Assembly (NCBI RefSeq): GCF_004358105.1
Contig: NZ_SMYL01000002.1
Coordinates: 775,784-839,783, forward strand
From: Sapientia aquatica
GTDB lineage: Bacteria; Pseudomonadota; Gammaproteobacteria; Burkholderiales; Burkholderiaceae_D
Length of the DNA stretch: 64,000 nucleotides
Direction: 5' to 3'
Part shown: in pieces, positions 48,177 to 57,090 of the stretch
Position numbering within the stretch: the first letter of the stretch is position 1
Layout of the letters: each line of letters opens with the position of its first letter
Position numbers and translations under genes: made by a program
Notes under the pieces: generated by a model
The model's input: only the letters and a program-made list of their open reading frames with translations
The model's database searches: none
What the model was told of the DNA's origin: nothing

Positions 48177-49586
48177 ATGACTACGCTAGTCACAGCAGAG
48201 CAGCTTTTTTACGAGGGAAATCGTCTCAGGGAGGCTGGCGACTTTTCGGCGGCTGAACAGCACTTTCGTCAGGCCTTGGGGCTCAATCCGCGATTTGCTG
48301 AGGCTTGGGCTAATCTGGGCAATATTCAATCGATCCAGAACAAGTTTTCTGACGCGGAAGCAAGTCTGCGGCGCGCCATTGTGCTTCGAGCGAGCCTAGA
48401 GGAAGCGCCATTAATGCTGGGCGTGCTATTAATGAATCAAAAGCGTTTTGTCGAAGCGGAGCATGTTTATCGCGAATACTTACGGCTGGCCCCAAACTCT
48501 GCGCTAGCGTGGTCCAATTTGGGTGTTTTACTTGCCTGTCAAAAACGCGAAGCAGAAGCTGAGCAATGTTATCGCCATGCGCTTAGTTTGGATGCTAATT
48601 TCAAGAAAGCTAGTTTCAATTTAAGCTATATATTGCTGCGCCAAGAACGCTGGGAAGAGGGCTGGCGATGCTTGGAAGATCGCTGGCAATACGAGCAACT
48701 CGACAGCCATTTTGAATGCCCGCGCTGGAAGGGTGAATCGTTAAGCGGAAAATCATTGATGATCGCGTTTGAGGCAGGGCACGGCGACATGATTTTTTAT
48801 GTGCGTTATGTGCCGCTGCTAAAACAGCTGGGCGCAAGGCGGATTTCCTTAATTTGCCACCCCGGCTTAACGCGGTTATTCAAAACGCTAGCTGGTGTCG
48901 ATGAGTTGTTTTCGTTTAACGATGTGGTGCCGAAGTCGGCGTGGGATTACTGGTCGCCGCCCATGAGTTTGCCGTATTTTTGCCAAACCAGACCGGACAC
49001 TATCCCTGCGCCGATTCCTTATTTGGCCGCTGAGCCTGCCAAGGTGGACTTTTGGCAGGCGCGCTTAACGCAGTTATCGCCCGAATTACCTGCTAATGGT
49101 TTAAAAGTCGGTATCGTCTGGCGCGGCAGTGCGTTGTTTGAAAATGATGCTGATCGCTCAATTGATTCGCTTGAGGTTTTGCGGCCACTAACCCAAGTAC
49201 CAAATATCCAGTTGATTAGCCTGCAAAAAGGCGCAGGGGAGGGCGAAGCATCGCAACCGCCAGCCGGATTCGATCTGCTGGCCTTGGGCGGTGAATTACA
49301 GGATTTTTCAGATACCGCCGCACTGATTGCTTGTCTGGATTTGGTGATTAGCGTTGATACGGCAGTGGCACATTTGACTGGCGCCTTAGGCAAACCCTGT
49401 TGGGTATTATTGCCGGATTATCGGGCCGATTGGCGTTGGCATAGTGATCGCGCCGATTCGCCTTGGTATCCGCAGCGGATGCGTTTATATCGGCAATCAG
49501 CGGCTGGCAATTGGTCGGCGGTTCTCGATCAGGTTGCTAGCGATTTAAGCGAACTAACGCTTGATCCTATCCCGCCACTCCATTGA
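48177..49586 (+). CDS. TPR protein with glycosyltransferase-like C-terminal domain
   Basis: 469 residues from the ATG at 48177 (MTTLVTAEQL); the earlier in-frame ATG at 48132 would add an unlikely tail. Three to four TPRs occupy about 5-145 (AEAWANLGNI, LAWSNLGVLLA). The second part (about 180-455), with GIVWRGSALFENDADRSI, DFSDTAALIACLDLVISVDTAV and HLTGALGKPCWVLLP, resembles the GT9/GT41-like domain often fused to TPRs in proteobacteria. Substrate unknown. No strong ribosome site. Confidence 0.8.
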   Translation: MTTLVTAEQLFYEGNRLREAGDFSAAEQHFRQALGLNPRFAEAWANLGNIQSIQNKFSDAEASLRRAIVLRASLEEAPLMLGVLLMNQKRFVEAEHVYREYLRLAPNSALAWSNLGVLLACQKREAEAEQCYRHALSLDANFKKASFNLSYILLRQERWEEGWRCLEDRWQYEQLDSHFECPRWKGESLSGKSLMIAFEAGHGDMIFYVRYVPLLKQLGARRISLICHPGLTRLFKTLAGVDELFSFNDVVPKSAWDYWSPPMSLPYFCQTRPDTIPAPIPYLAAEPAKVDFWQARLTQLSPELPANGLKVGIVWRGSALFENDADRSIDSLEVLRPLTQVPNIQLISLQKGAGEGEASQPPAGFDLLALGGELQDFSDTAALIACLDLVISVDTAVAHLTGALGKPCWVLLPDYRADWRWHSDRADSPWYPQRMRLYRQSAAGNWSAVLDQVASDLSELTLDPIPPLH

Positions 49587-49778
49587 ATCTTTCAATGTCT
49601 TTTTGGTGCTCTAACCGGTCAGCGATAGCAATTGTTAAATCATTTCAATGTCGCGCTGAGTTGAGCCCGAATTCTTTCAACAATTGATGTAAATCAGTGA
49701 TTATTGATGTGTAAATTCCACCGCAATATTCCCTAAAAATTGCTGGGGTGAGATAATGGCGTTTTTGTAATTCGGCTA

Positions 49779-50660
49779 ATGGAATCCATTTTGCGCTCTA
49801 TGTTGAAATACCATTTAGTGAAATTGCCTAAATTGGGGCAAGCGTTGTTGGCTATATTAGCTTTTGCAGTGGCAGCTTCCACGTGGGCGGCGGATCTTAA
49901 GTCGGATGCTAGTTCAGTGCAGTTGGAGAATTTAACCAGCACTGAAGTGCGCGATCTAATCGCTTCCGGCACGACAACCATAATAATTCCGATTGGCGGA
50001 ACAGAACAAACTGGCCCGTATGTCGCCTTGGGGAAGCACAATTTTCGCGCTCAAGTATTGTCCGAACAAATCGCGCAGCAATTAGGGAAAACCTTAGTTG
50101 CTCCCGTAATCGCCTACGTGCCCGAAGGCTCGATCAATCCACCGGTGGCGCACATGCGCTTTGCGGGAACAATTTCAATTCCAGACGCGGCATTCGAAGC
50201 ACTATTAGAAGGCGCAGCGCGCAGCTTTAAGCAACATGGATTCACCAACATCGTGCTGCTGGGTGATCATGGTGGCTACAAAAAAAATCTGGAGCATGTC
50301 GCGCAAAAAATGAATCAGGAATGGACTAAAAATCCTGCAAACAATCCCCATGCCAAAGTGATCGCATTAGCCGATTACTACAAATTGAGCTCGGCGGGAT
50401 TTGATGCAATTTTAAAAAAGCGCGGATTTAGCGATGCTGAAATCGGCACGCACGCTGGTTTGGCCGATACTGCGCTGACGCTGGCGATTGATAAGAATTT
50501 AGTACGCAGCGAGGCCATGGTAAAAAATCCTAAGCCCAGCGAGCGCGATGGGGTGTATGGCGACCCAAGAAAGGCCAATGCTGAGTTGGGGCAATTAGGT
50601 CGTCAGCTAATTGTTGATGGTTCCGTTGCTGCGATACGCGCTGCGATTGCCGCACCTTAA
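49779..50660 (+). CDS. Exported creatininase-family protein with altered metal ligands
   Basis: 293 residues with a signal peptide (hydrophobic about 21-36, cleavage near TWAA). The creatininase-fold block IIIPIGGTEQTGPYVALGKHN (residues 68-88) and GDHGGYKKN near 162 are clear. Compared with creatininase ligands (recalled as E34, H36, D45, H120, E122), Glu76 is kept, but His36 is Thr78 and Asp45 is His87. The activity cannot be stated. Most family members are cytoplasmic; export is unusual. The exported beta-propeller gene follows 72 bases later, so they may act together in the periplasm. Confidence 0.78.
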   Translation: MESILRSMLKYHLVKLPKLGQALLAILAFAVAASTWAADLKSDASSVQLENLTSTEVRDLIASGTTTIIIPIGGTEQTGPYVALGKHNFRAQVLSEQIAQQLGKTLVAPVIAYVPEGSINPPVAHMRFAGTISIPDAAFEALLEGAARSFKQHGFTNIVLLGDHGGYKKNLEHVAQKMNQEWTKNPANNPHAKVIALADYYKLSSAGFDAILKKRGFSDAEIGTHAGLADTALTLAIDKNLVRSEAMVKNPKPSERDGVYGDPRKANAELGQLGRQLIVDGSVAAIRAAIAAP

Positions 50661-50732
50661 TGTCATCGATCAACGTAGTAATTTTGTTTTAAACAAATAC
50701 GCATGACCAATTTTATTTATAAAGAACTTCAC

Positions 50733-51989
50733 ATGAAAAAACTTTCCTTGTTTGGTGTTTCCCTGTTGGTGACTGCTGCTATTTTTGCGGCCCCACAAGC
50801 AAATTCACCGACCGCATCGAACACAGCGCCGAAAGCGATTGCAACTGTGCCGGGCATGCCAGCCGTGGTGAATTCTCTCAATCTCTACAGCGAAACTGGC
50901 GCGAACATGTTTAATCCGGTCGTTAAGGATGATTTGCAACGTGTGTATGTGCCCAACTTGCGCTCCAATAGTGTGACAGTCATTGATCCGGTAACCGCCA
51001 AAGTTATTGATAAATTTAAAGTGGGTTACTCCCCACAACATATCGTTCCTTCTTGGGATTTGCGTACCTTGTGGGTCGCGAATAACGCTGAACGCCGTAA
51101 TGATGGCAGCTTAACGCCGATTGATCCACGCACTGGCAAACCGGGTAAAGCACTTCCAGTTGACGATCCATACAACTTGTATTTCTCGCCAGATGGCAAG
51201 TCCGCCATTGTGGTTGCCGAAGCGATGCATCGTTTAGATTTCCGTGATCCGCAAACCATGCAGATGCAATATTCAATCGATGTGCCGCAATGCGAAGGGA
51301 TTAACCACGCTGATTTTTCCATCGATGGTAAGTTCGCAATCTTTACCTGCGAATTCGAAGGCAGCATCGCCAAAATCGACTTAGTTAATCGTAATGTAAT
51401 TGGTTATTTAAAATTATCGATGCCGAGCACACGCTTTAAAGCTGTCCCGACTTCGACTGGGGCAGTCAATCCGGCCGACACTGAAATTTGCAGCTCCAAG
51501 AAAGGTATGCCGCAAGATATCCGCAGCTCGCCAGATGGCAAACGCTTTTATGTGGCTGATATGGAAGCCGATGGTGTGCATGTGATTGATGGCGATTCAT
51601 TCACCAAGGTCGGATTCATTCCTACCGGTGTGGCTGCACACGGTATTTATCCAAGCCGCGACGGTAAGCAGTTCTATGTCGCCAATCGCGGTTCGCACAA
51701 AATTCATGGCGGACGACGCGGTAAAGGCAGCGTGACCGTCATCGATTTTGCGAGTGAAAAAATCGTTGCGCAGTGGCCTATTCCAGGCGGTGGTAGCCCC
51801 GACATGGGTAACGTCAGCGCTGACGGCAAGCAGCTATGGTTGTCTGGTCGCTTCGACGATGAAGTCTATAAAATTGATACCAGCAATGGCGCGGTCACCA
51901 AAATCGCTGTTGGCTTGGAGCCGCATGGATTGACAGTGTGGCCGCAACCGGGGCGTTATTCGTTGGGACATACTGGCAATCTGCGCTAA
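50733..51989 (+). CDS. Exported YVTN-type beta-propeller protein
   Basis: 418 residues from the ATG at 50733 (MKKLSLFGVSLLVTAAIFAA, a signal peptide). The mature part has repeated blades of the form VYVPNLRSNSVTVIDPVTAK, LWVANNAERR, FYVADMEADGVHVIDGDS and FYVANRGSHKI, as in YncE-like proteins. Such periplasmic propellers bind partners or cofactors; no heme or quinone motif is evident. An upstream in-frame ATG at 50703 gives a poor signal sequence. It follows the creatininase-like gene. Confidence 0.85.
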   Translation: MKKLSLFGVSLLVTAAIFAAPQANSPTASNTAPKAIATVPGMPAVVNSLNLYSETGANMFNPVVKDDLQRVYVPNLRSNSVTVIDPVTAKVIDKFKVGYSPQHIVPSWDLRTLWVANNAERRNDGSLTPIDPRTGKPGKALPVDDPYNLYFSPDGKSAIVVAEAMHRLDFRDPQTMQMQYSIDVPQCEGINHADFSIDGKFAIFTCEFEGSIAKIDLVNRNVIGYLKLSMPSTRFKAVPTSTGAVNPADTEICSSKKGMPQDIRSSPDGKRFYVADMEADGVHVIDGDSFTKVGFIPTGVAAHGIYPSRDGKQFYVANRGSHKIHGGRRGKGSVTVIDFASEKIVAQWPIPGGGSPDMGNVSADGKQLWLSGRFDDEVYKIDTSNGAVTKIAVGLEPHGLTVWPQPGRYSLGHTGNLR

Positions 51990-52039
51990 TCGCCATTTCC
52001 TGATATCGTACGCAGCCGGTTACGACTGTTTGTAATGCT

Positions 52040-52061
52040 AATTCCCGCTTAGGCGGGAATT
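52040..52061 (+). terminator. Terminator after the beta-propeller gene
   Basis: AATTCCCGC (52040-52048) pairs with GCGGGAATT (52053-52061) around loop TTAG, followed by TCGCATTTT. It separates the propeller gene from nadA. Confidence 0.65.
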
Positions 52062-52112
52062 TCGCATTTTAGGTAACGAATAATTGTTTAATTTTTAAAT
52101 GTAGAGAATGCT

Positions 52113-53246
52113 ATGCAAGCCACCAAAGTCATTGAATTTGAACGTCCGCAAATGGACATCGGTTCAAGCTGCACCAGCCAAGCGTGGGCGCGTGTGCCCG
52201 ATGCGCCTTCGCTGGACGAAAAAATCGCTCTCAAAGAAAAAATTCGCCGCTTGCTCAAAGAGCAGCAAGCCGTTTTGGTTGCACATTATTACGTCGATGC
52301 GGAGTTGCAAGAATTAGCCGAAGAAACCGGCGGTTGCGTTTCTGATTCACTCGAAATGGCGCGCTTTGGCCGCGATCATGGCGCGCAAACTTTAGTTGTC
52401 GCAGGCGTGAAATTTATGGGTGAAACCGCCAAAATTTTAAGCCCCGAAAAACGCATCTTAATGCCCGATTTAGAAGCAACTTGCTCGCTCGATTTAGGTT
52501 GTCCGGCTGACGAATTTGCAGCGTTTTGTGATCAACATCCTGATCGCACGGTGGTCGTGTATGCCAACACCAGCGCCGCGGTAAAAGCTCGTGCTGATTG
52601 GATGGTGACGTCCTCGATTGGTCTCGACATCGTGGCCCACTTGCATGCGCAAGGTAAAAAGATCCTCTGGGCACCAGATAAGCATTTAGGCTCGTATATC
52701 CAACAGCAAACCGGCGCCGATATGTTGTTGTGGCAGGGTTCCTGTTTGGTGCACGATGAATTTAAAGGCATTGAATTAGACTTGCTGCGCGCTGAACATC
52801 CTGATGCGAAAATTTTGGTGCACCCTGAATCTCCCGCAGCAGTCGTGGCGTTGGCAGACGTGGTCGGCTCCACTTCGCAATTAATCAACGCGGTGAAGAC
52901 GCTGCCCGCAACCAAATTTATCGTCGCCACCGATAACGGTATTCTGTACAAAATGCAGCAAGCAGCACCAGAAAAAACCTTGATCGTTGCGCCAACCGCA
53001 GGCAACAGCGCGACCTGCAAGAGCTGCGCGCATTGCCCATGGATGGCGATGAACGGTTTGCGAAATTTAGCAGCAGTCTTAGAGACGGGCAGCAATGAAG
53101 TGCAAGTGGATGCCAATATCGGTGTGGCTGCCAAAACCTGTATTGATCGCATGTTGAAATTCGCTGCGGACAAAAAAGCCAATGTGCACCCAAGCAGCGA
53201 TTTGGCGGCTGAGCAAAAGTTATTTCAAGGAATCGGACCTGCATAA
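52113..53246 (+). CDS. nadA: Quinolinate synthase NadA
   Basis: 377 residues. [20 protein letters not shown] near the start, the cluster cysteines (in [15 protein letters not shown] and [10 protein letters not shown]) and VHPESPA are the NadA features. The [4Fe-4S] enzyme condenses iminoaspartate with dihydroxyacetone phosphate to quinolinate. Its TAA shares the A of the nadC ATG, so the two are tightly coupled. Confidence 0.97.
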   Translation: MQATKVIEFERPQMDIGSSCTSQAWARVPDAPSLDEKIALKEKIRRLLKEQQAVLVAHYYVDAELQELAEETGGCVSDSLEMARFGRDHGAQTLVVAGVKFMGETAKILSPEKRILMPDLEATCSLDLGCPADEFAAFCDQHPDRTVVVYANTSAAVKARADWMVTSSIGLDIVAHLHAQGKKILWAPDKHLGSYIQQQTGADMLLWQGSCLVHDEFKGIELDLLRAEHPDAKILVHPESPAAVVALADVVGSTSQLINAVKTLPATKFIVATDNGILYKMQQAAPEKTLIVAPTAGNSATCKSCAHCPWMAMNGLRNLAAVLETGSNEVQVDANIGVAAKTCIDRMLKFAADKKANVHPSSDLAAEQKLFQGIGPA

Positions 53247-54109
53247 TGAAATTAGTTAATCACTACGCGCCATTTGATGCGGCGTTATTGTCGGCGTTTG
53301 AATTGTCTATTTACAGCGCCTTAGCCGAAGACGTGGGCGCCGGCGATTTGACGGGCTTATTGGTGCCAGAAGCCGAATGGGTAAAAGCACGGGTGATCGT
53401 GCGCGAGCAAGCGGTGTTGTGCGGCGCAAACTGGTTTGAAGAAGTCATGCTGCGCTGTGATTCGCTGATGGAAATCCATTGGCATTATGCAGAAGGCGAT
53501 CTCATGCAAGCCGATAGTTTGGTGTGCGAAATCCACGGCCCTGCGCGAGCATTGCTTACTGCCGAGCGCAGCGCGTTGAATTTCCTGCAGTTGCTCTCCG
53601 GCGTTGCGACTAAAACGCGCCGCTACGTTGATCTAGTTAAAGGCTGCAAGGCCGCGATTTTGGACACGCGAAAAACAATCCCCGGTTTGCGCTTGGCGCA
53701 GAAATATGCGGTGCGTGTCGGTGGCGGACAGAATCAACGTTTGGCCTTGTACGACGGAATTCTAATTAAAGAAAATCACATCGCCGCTGCCGGTGGCATT
53801 ACACCAGCCTTGCAAGCCGCAAGGGCACTCGAAGCGGGAGTTACTATTCAGATCGAAGTGGAAAGTATCGCTGAATTGCAAGAAGCGTTAGCTGCGGGAG
53901 CGGAATCAATTTTGTTAGATAACTTTGATTTGGACATGATGCGCGCTGCTGTACAACTCAGCGCAGGCAAGGCGGTGTTGGAAGCTTCTGGTGGAATTAA
54001 CGACCGCACGGTTCGTGCCATTGCAGAAACAGGCGTTGATCGGATTTCGATAGGCAGCTTGACTAAGGATGTGGCGGCAATCGATTTTTCATTGCGAGTT
54101 GTTGACTAG
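53246..54109 (+). CDS. nadC: Nicotinate-nucleotide pyrophosphorylase NadC
   Basis: 287 residues. EDVGAGDLTGLLVP, SALNFLQLLSGVATKTRRYVD, LDTRKTIPGLRLAQKYAV and the C-terminal EASGGINDRTVRAIAETGVD match the family. It decarboxylates quinolinate with PRPP to nicotinate mononucleotide. nadB is not in the window. Confidence 0.97.
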   Translation: MKLVNHYAPFDAALLSAFELSIYSALAEDVGAGDLTGLLVPEAEWVKARVIVREQAVLCGANWFEEVMLRCDSLMEIHWHYAEGDLMQADSLVCEIHGPARALLTAERSALNFLQLLSGVATKTRRYVDLVKGCKAAILDTRKTIPGLRLAQKYAVRVGGGQNQRLALYDGILIKENHIAAAGGITPALQAARALEAGVTIQIEVESIAELQEALAAGAESILLDNFDLDMMRAAVQLSAGKAVLEASGGINDRTVRAIAETGVDRISIGSLTKDVAAIDFSLRVVD

Positions 54110-54132
54110 TTTTCTCACGTATTTTGCAGCTC

Positions 54133-54165
54133 AAAAACCTAAGCGGCTGGTGCGCTTAGGTTTTT
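54133..54165. terminator. Bidirectional terminator between nadC and rarD
   Basis: CCTAAGCG (54138-54145) pairs with CGCTTAGG (54153-54160), flanked by AAAAA on the left and TTTTTTTT on the right, so it can end transcripts from both convergent genes. Confidence 0.88.
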
Positions 54166-54184
54166 TTTGGGCTGCTTTTCTAAC

Positions 54185-55078
54185 TTAAACAGCGGCAGCG
54201 CGTTGATGGTACATGCGCCATAGTCCTTCCGCTGAATACAAAATCAAGGCACTCCAAATAATAATGAAGCCGATCAAACGGGCTCCGTTAAACGATTCTT
54301 GGTACAACCAAACACCCAGCAGTAATTGAATGCTCGGCGCAATGTACTGCAACAGCCCCAAGGTTGACATGGGAATCACGCGCGCGCCAGCGGCAAACAG
54401 TAATAGCGGAATTGCCGTAATGGGACCTGCTGCCATTAATAACCAGGGAGTCGCCTCACCCGCGCCTAGGGTCGTGACAAAGGCATTTTGTCCGACGAAA
54501 TAGAGGTAAATTACGTAGATAAAAACCAGCGGAAATAAGATCAAGGTTTCTAGCGTCAACCCTTCGAGCGCACCCAAGGATGCAGTTTTGCGCAGCAAAC
54601 CATAAACCCCAAACGAAAAAGCTAACGCTAGACTAATCCAAGGCATGTGCCCACTTTGTAAGGCTAGCCAAGCTACGCCGACAGCGGCAATGGCAATGGC
54701 GATCCACTGCAGTGCTCGCAGGCGTTCTTTTAGCAGAATGAAGCCGAGCAGGACGTTGACGATGGGATTGATGAAATAACCAAGGCTAGCATCCACCACG
54801 CGGCCATTGTTGACTGCCCAAATATAGATGAACCAGTTGCACGATAACAGCAACGCGCTGGCGACAAAGCCTAGCAACACTTTCGGTTGTTTGATTACGT
54901 TCGGTAACCAATTCCACTGCGCGCGGAACGCCAAAATGATGAGCAAAAACGGGGTCGCCCAAAGGATGCGATTGGCGAGAATTTCCATCGGCATGACATT
55001 GGCGATAGATTTGAAGTAAAGCGGAAACAAGCCCCAAAGAAGATAGGAGCTGCCCGCCATGAGAATGCCTTTGCGCAT
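54185..55078 (-). CDS. rarD: EamA/RarD family transporter
   Basis: 297 residues with ten hydrophobic helices in two EamA halves. MRKGILMAGSSYLLWGLFPL and the long block NGRVVDASLGYFINPIVNV identify the RarD subfamily. Its transport substrate is not established. It converges with nadC. Confidence 0.88.
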   Translation of the reverse strand: MRKGILMAGSSYLLWGLFPLYFKSIANVMPMEILANRILWATPFLLIILAFRAQWNWLPNVIKQPKVLLGFVASALLLSCNWFIYIWAVNNGRVVDASLGYFINPIVNVLLGFILLKERLRALQWIAIAIAAVGVAWLALQSGHMPWISLALAFSFGVYGLLRKTASLGALEGLTLETLILFPLVFIYVIYLYFVGQNAFVTTLGAGEATPWLLMAAGPITAIPLLLFAAGARVIPMSTLGLLQYIAPSIQLLLGVWLYQESFNGARLIGFIIIWSALILYSAEGLWRMYHQRAAAV

Positions 55079-55245
55079 GGATGTTTTAAATGAAAATAGT
55101 TAACAGGAAAAATGAGAGCGCGAGTGTATCGCAATCAGCCATTGTTTGCTGACGGGCGTTAAATCGTGAATGGGATGGTTACTTGTGGGGCAAAAGAGTG
55201 GAGCGAGGATCAAGCAAAGAACAATAAAACAATGAAGTGGGAATA

Positions 55246-55275
55246 AAAAAAGCCGACCCGAAGGTCGGCTTTTTT
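55246..55275 (-). terminator. Terminator of the lipoprotein gene
   Basis: AAAAAAGCCGACC (55246-55258) pairs with GGTCGGCTTTTTT (55263-55275), loop CGAA: a 13-bp stem. On the minus strand it ends in a T run, 12 bases after the lipoprotein stop. Confidence 0.92.
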
Positions 55276-55287
55276 ATAAGTAACGAA

Positions 55288-55527
55288 TTACTTAGATGCA
55301 GCTGGAGCAGCAGCAGCTGGTGCAGAAGCAGCAGCGTCAGCAGCAGGAGCAGCAGCTGGTGCAGAAGCAGCAGCGTCAGCAGCAGGAGCAGCAGCTGGAG
55401 CTGATGCAGCAGCTGGAGCAGCTACTTCAGCAGCTGGTGCTGGTGCAGCAGGAGCAGCTTCTTCTTTTTTGCCGCATGCAGCTAAAGCGATTGCTAACAG
55501 GGAAACTAATAAAAGTGATTTTTTCAT
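55288..55527 (-). CDS. Small Ala/Pro-rich lipoprotein
   Basis: 79 residues. A lipoprotein signal peptide (MKKSLLLVSLLAIALAAC, lipobox LAAC, Cys18) is followed by GKKEEAAP and then about 55 residues made almost only of Ala, Pro and Ser. The tail repeats SAPAAAPAADAAA, encoded by an exact 39-bp DNA repeat. Such disordered tails span the periplasm or interact with peptidoglycan, but I know no function. It has its own terminator, so it is probably monocistronic and perhaps highly expressed. Confidence 0.85.
   Translation of the reverse strand: MKKSLLLVSLLAIALAACGKKEEAAPAAPAPAAEVAAPAAASAPAAAPAADAAASAPAAAPAADAAASAPAAAAPAASK
55313..55390. repeat. 39-bp tandem repeat inside the lipoprotein gene
   Basis: Two identical 39-bp copies (55313-55351 and 55352-55390) and a partial third. 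Each encodes 13 residues, so changes in copy number keep the frame and lengthen or shorten the Ala/Pro tail. Confidence 0.9.
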
Positions 55528-55872
55528 TTGTGAACTTTCAGTATATAAAGATCAATAAAAGGCAGATCGAAATTTGCGATGAATAATTACCGGTAATTAT
55601 CGCTCAATAGGCTTTTTCGGTGATTTAACTTGTCGAGACAAGGCAAAACCATCGAAAGTTTCCTAGGCACATATTATAATGATTTTTTTATGAATGTGAC
55701 AGGATTCTGTGTTGTTTTTCGCATATTTTGCATAAAAAATCCAAATTTTCGGTTCTAAATCGGCTGTTTAACAAATTTCCCGATAGAAATTGTTATAAAT
55801 CTCAATTATTGAAAGTTAGCCAGTTTCGACTTTTTCCCAAAAACCATGTTTGGTTGTTCGCAAATAGAATAA
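55528..55872. other. AT-rich intergenic region
   Basis: 345 bases between two leftward genes, with no gene. It contains the perfect palindrome at 55583-55600. The region must include the lipoprotein promoter, but no clear -35/-10 pair is visible, and possibly the end of the roxA transcript. Confidence 0.5.
55583..55600. promoter_or_regulatory. 18-bp perfect palindrome, candidate operator
   Basis: ATAATTACCGGTAATTAT reads the same on both strands. It lies 56 bases upstream of the lipoprotein start, a position suited to a dimeric regulator. Confidence 0.5.
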
Positions 55873-57003
55873 CTATATATTTTTTGATAAGTTAATCCAG
55901 CCATCTTCATACCAAAGACACAAGGTTTCTTGCATGTCGACGGATGCCTTGCCTAATTCAATTCCCGCCAATGCGCGGTGGTCAGCCAACTTGCTCAGCA
56001 ATGCTTTGTCGGCGCCAGTAACGCCAAACGATTCGCCGTTGACAAAAATGTTGGAGCCGCGATAGAGCATGCGTGTTTTTAATGCTAATTCGATACCCTG
56101 TTTTTTAGCTGCCGCTAAAAACTTAATGGGAGTGAGCGGTTTTTTGGGTTGATCAAAAAACACGGAATGTTTTGGTGTCGATAAATATTCACCCATGAAT
56201 ACGGTGATGTCTTCTTGAGTGAAATCTACTTTGCGTAATTCCTGCGCCACTGTCTCGAGCATTTCTTTACTAAGTTCAGCAGGATGCTTGCTCGGTTTTA
56301 AGTCGGGATCGGCGTAACGCCCGGGCAGGTCGATCGAATCGGACATGAATTGCAAAAAGGCCTCGCCGAGTTCTTGAAAAGCTGGTGCGCGAAAGCCGAT
56401 CGAATAGGTCATGCATTCGCCAACAGCCACGCCATCGTGGGCGTAATGCGGCGGAAGGTATAGCATATCGCCTGGCTCTAAAATGAATTCTTGCTCGGAT
56501 TTGAATTTGCTCAAAATTTTGAGCGGCATGCCATCAATCAAATCAAGATTTTTTTGCGCGCTGATTTGCCAACGACGTCGTCCGTGCGCCTGCAATAAAA
56601 ATACATCGTAAGAATCAAAATGCGGACCAACTCCGCCGCCATCGCTGGCTAGGCTAATCATTAAATCATCAAGTCGTGCGTCTGGCAAAAAGTTGAATTG
56701 ACGCAGAATCGCATCGGCCGCGGGATGATGCAAATTGACGCCTTGTACGAGCAAGGTCCATTCTTTCTTTTTTAGGTCGGGTAATTCTTCAAACGGCCCA
56801 TTTTTCAATTGCCATTGTTGTTTGAAGTGCGTCACTAAGCGCGATTCGACGTCTTCGGATGCTGCTAATTTTGCTAGCTCCGCTGCTTTGATGGGAGCAT
56901 TAAATTGCGGGATTGCCTGACGAATTAGCAATGGTTTTTTATGCCAATATTCGTTGAGGAATTCGGTGGGCGTGATATCGCCGAGTAGGGTAAGTTTTTT
57001 CAT
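55873..57003 (-). CDS. roxA: JmjC-type ribosomal oxygenase (RoxA/YcfD-like)
   Basis: 376 residues from the ATG at 57003 (MKKLTLLGDITPTEFL). The cupin Fe(II) ligands are visible as HFD (His128 and Asp130 in VGPHFDSYDVF) and the distal His (His189 in LPPHYAHDGVA). The 2-oxoglutarate-dependent YcfD/RoxA family hydroxylates an arginine of ribosomal protein L16. The C-terminal winged-helix part (about 260-370) is present. A TATAAT sits 6 bases before the ATG and no ribosome site is evident; an in-frame TTG at 57027 would add eight residues. It is divergent from slyD. Confidence 0.9.
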   Translation of the reverse strand: MKKLTLLGDITPTEFLNEYWHKKPLLIRQAIPQFNAPIKAAELAKLAASEDVESRLVTHFKQQWQLKNGPFEELPDLKKKEWTLLVQGVNLHHPAADAILRQFNFLPDARLDDLMISLASDGGGVGPHFDSYDVFLLQAHGRRRWQISAQKNLDLIDGMPLKILSKFKSEQEFILEPGDMLYLPPHYAHDGVAVGECMTYSIGFRAPAFQELGEAFLQFMSDSIDLPGRYADPDLKPSKHPAELSKEMLETVAQELRKVDFTQEDITVFMGEYLSTPKHSVFFDQPKKPLTPIKFLAAAKKQGIELALKTRMLYRGSNIFVNGESFGVTGADKALLSKLADHRALAGIELGKASVDMQETLCLWYEDGWINLSKNI

Positions 57004-57009
57004 GCCCGT

Positions 57010-57015
57010 ATTATA
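57010..57015 (-). promoter_or_regulatory. Candidate -10 box of roxA (leaderless start)
   Basis: On the minus strand TATAAT occupies 57015-57010, and six bases later comes the roxA ATG, so transcription would start at the ATG itself. A 4/6 match to the -35 (TAGTCA) lies 17 bases upstream. Confidence 0.45.
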
Positions 57016-57090
57016 TGTTTGCGCCAAGCACTTGACTAGTTAGGTATAATCAGCGGCTATTATAAAAAGGTTAGCTTGAAAGGAAGCACT

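Noticed and set aside
52532..53182. 216-codon ORF on the minus strand
   Set aside because: Antisense to nadA, which is clearly coding with all family motifs.
55296..55586. Gln/Leu-rich ORF on the plus strand
   Set aside because: It is the complementary reading of the lipoprotein's GCA/GCT repeats; poly-Q arises from CAG in the opposite strand.
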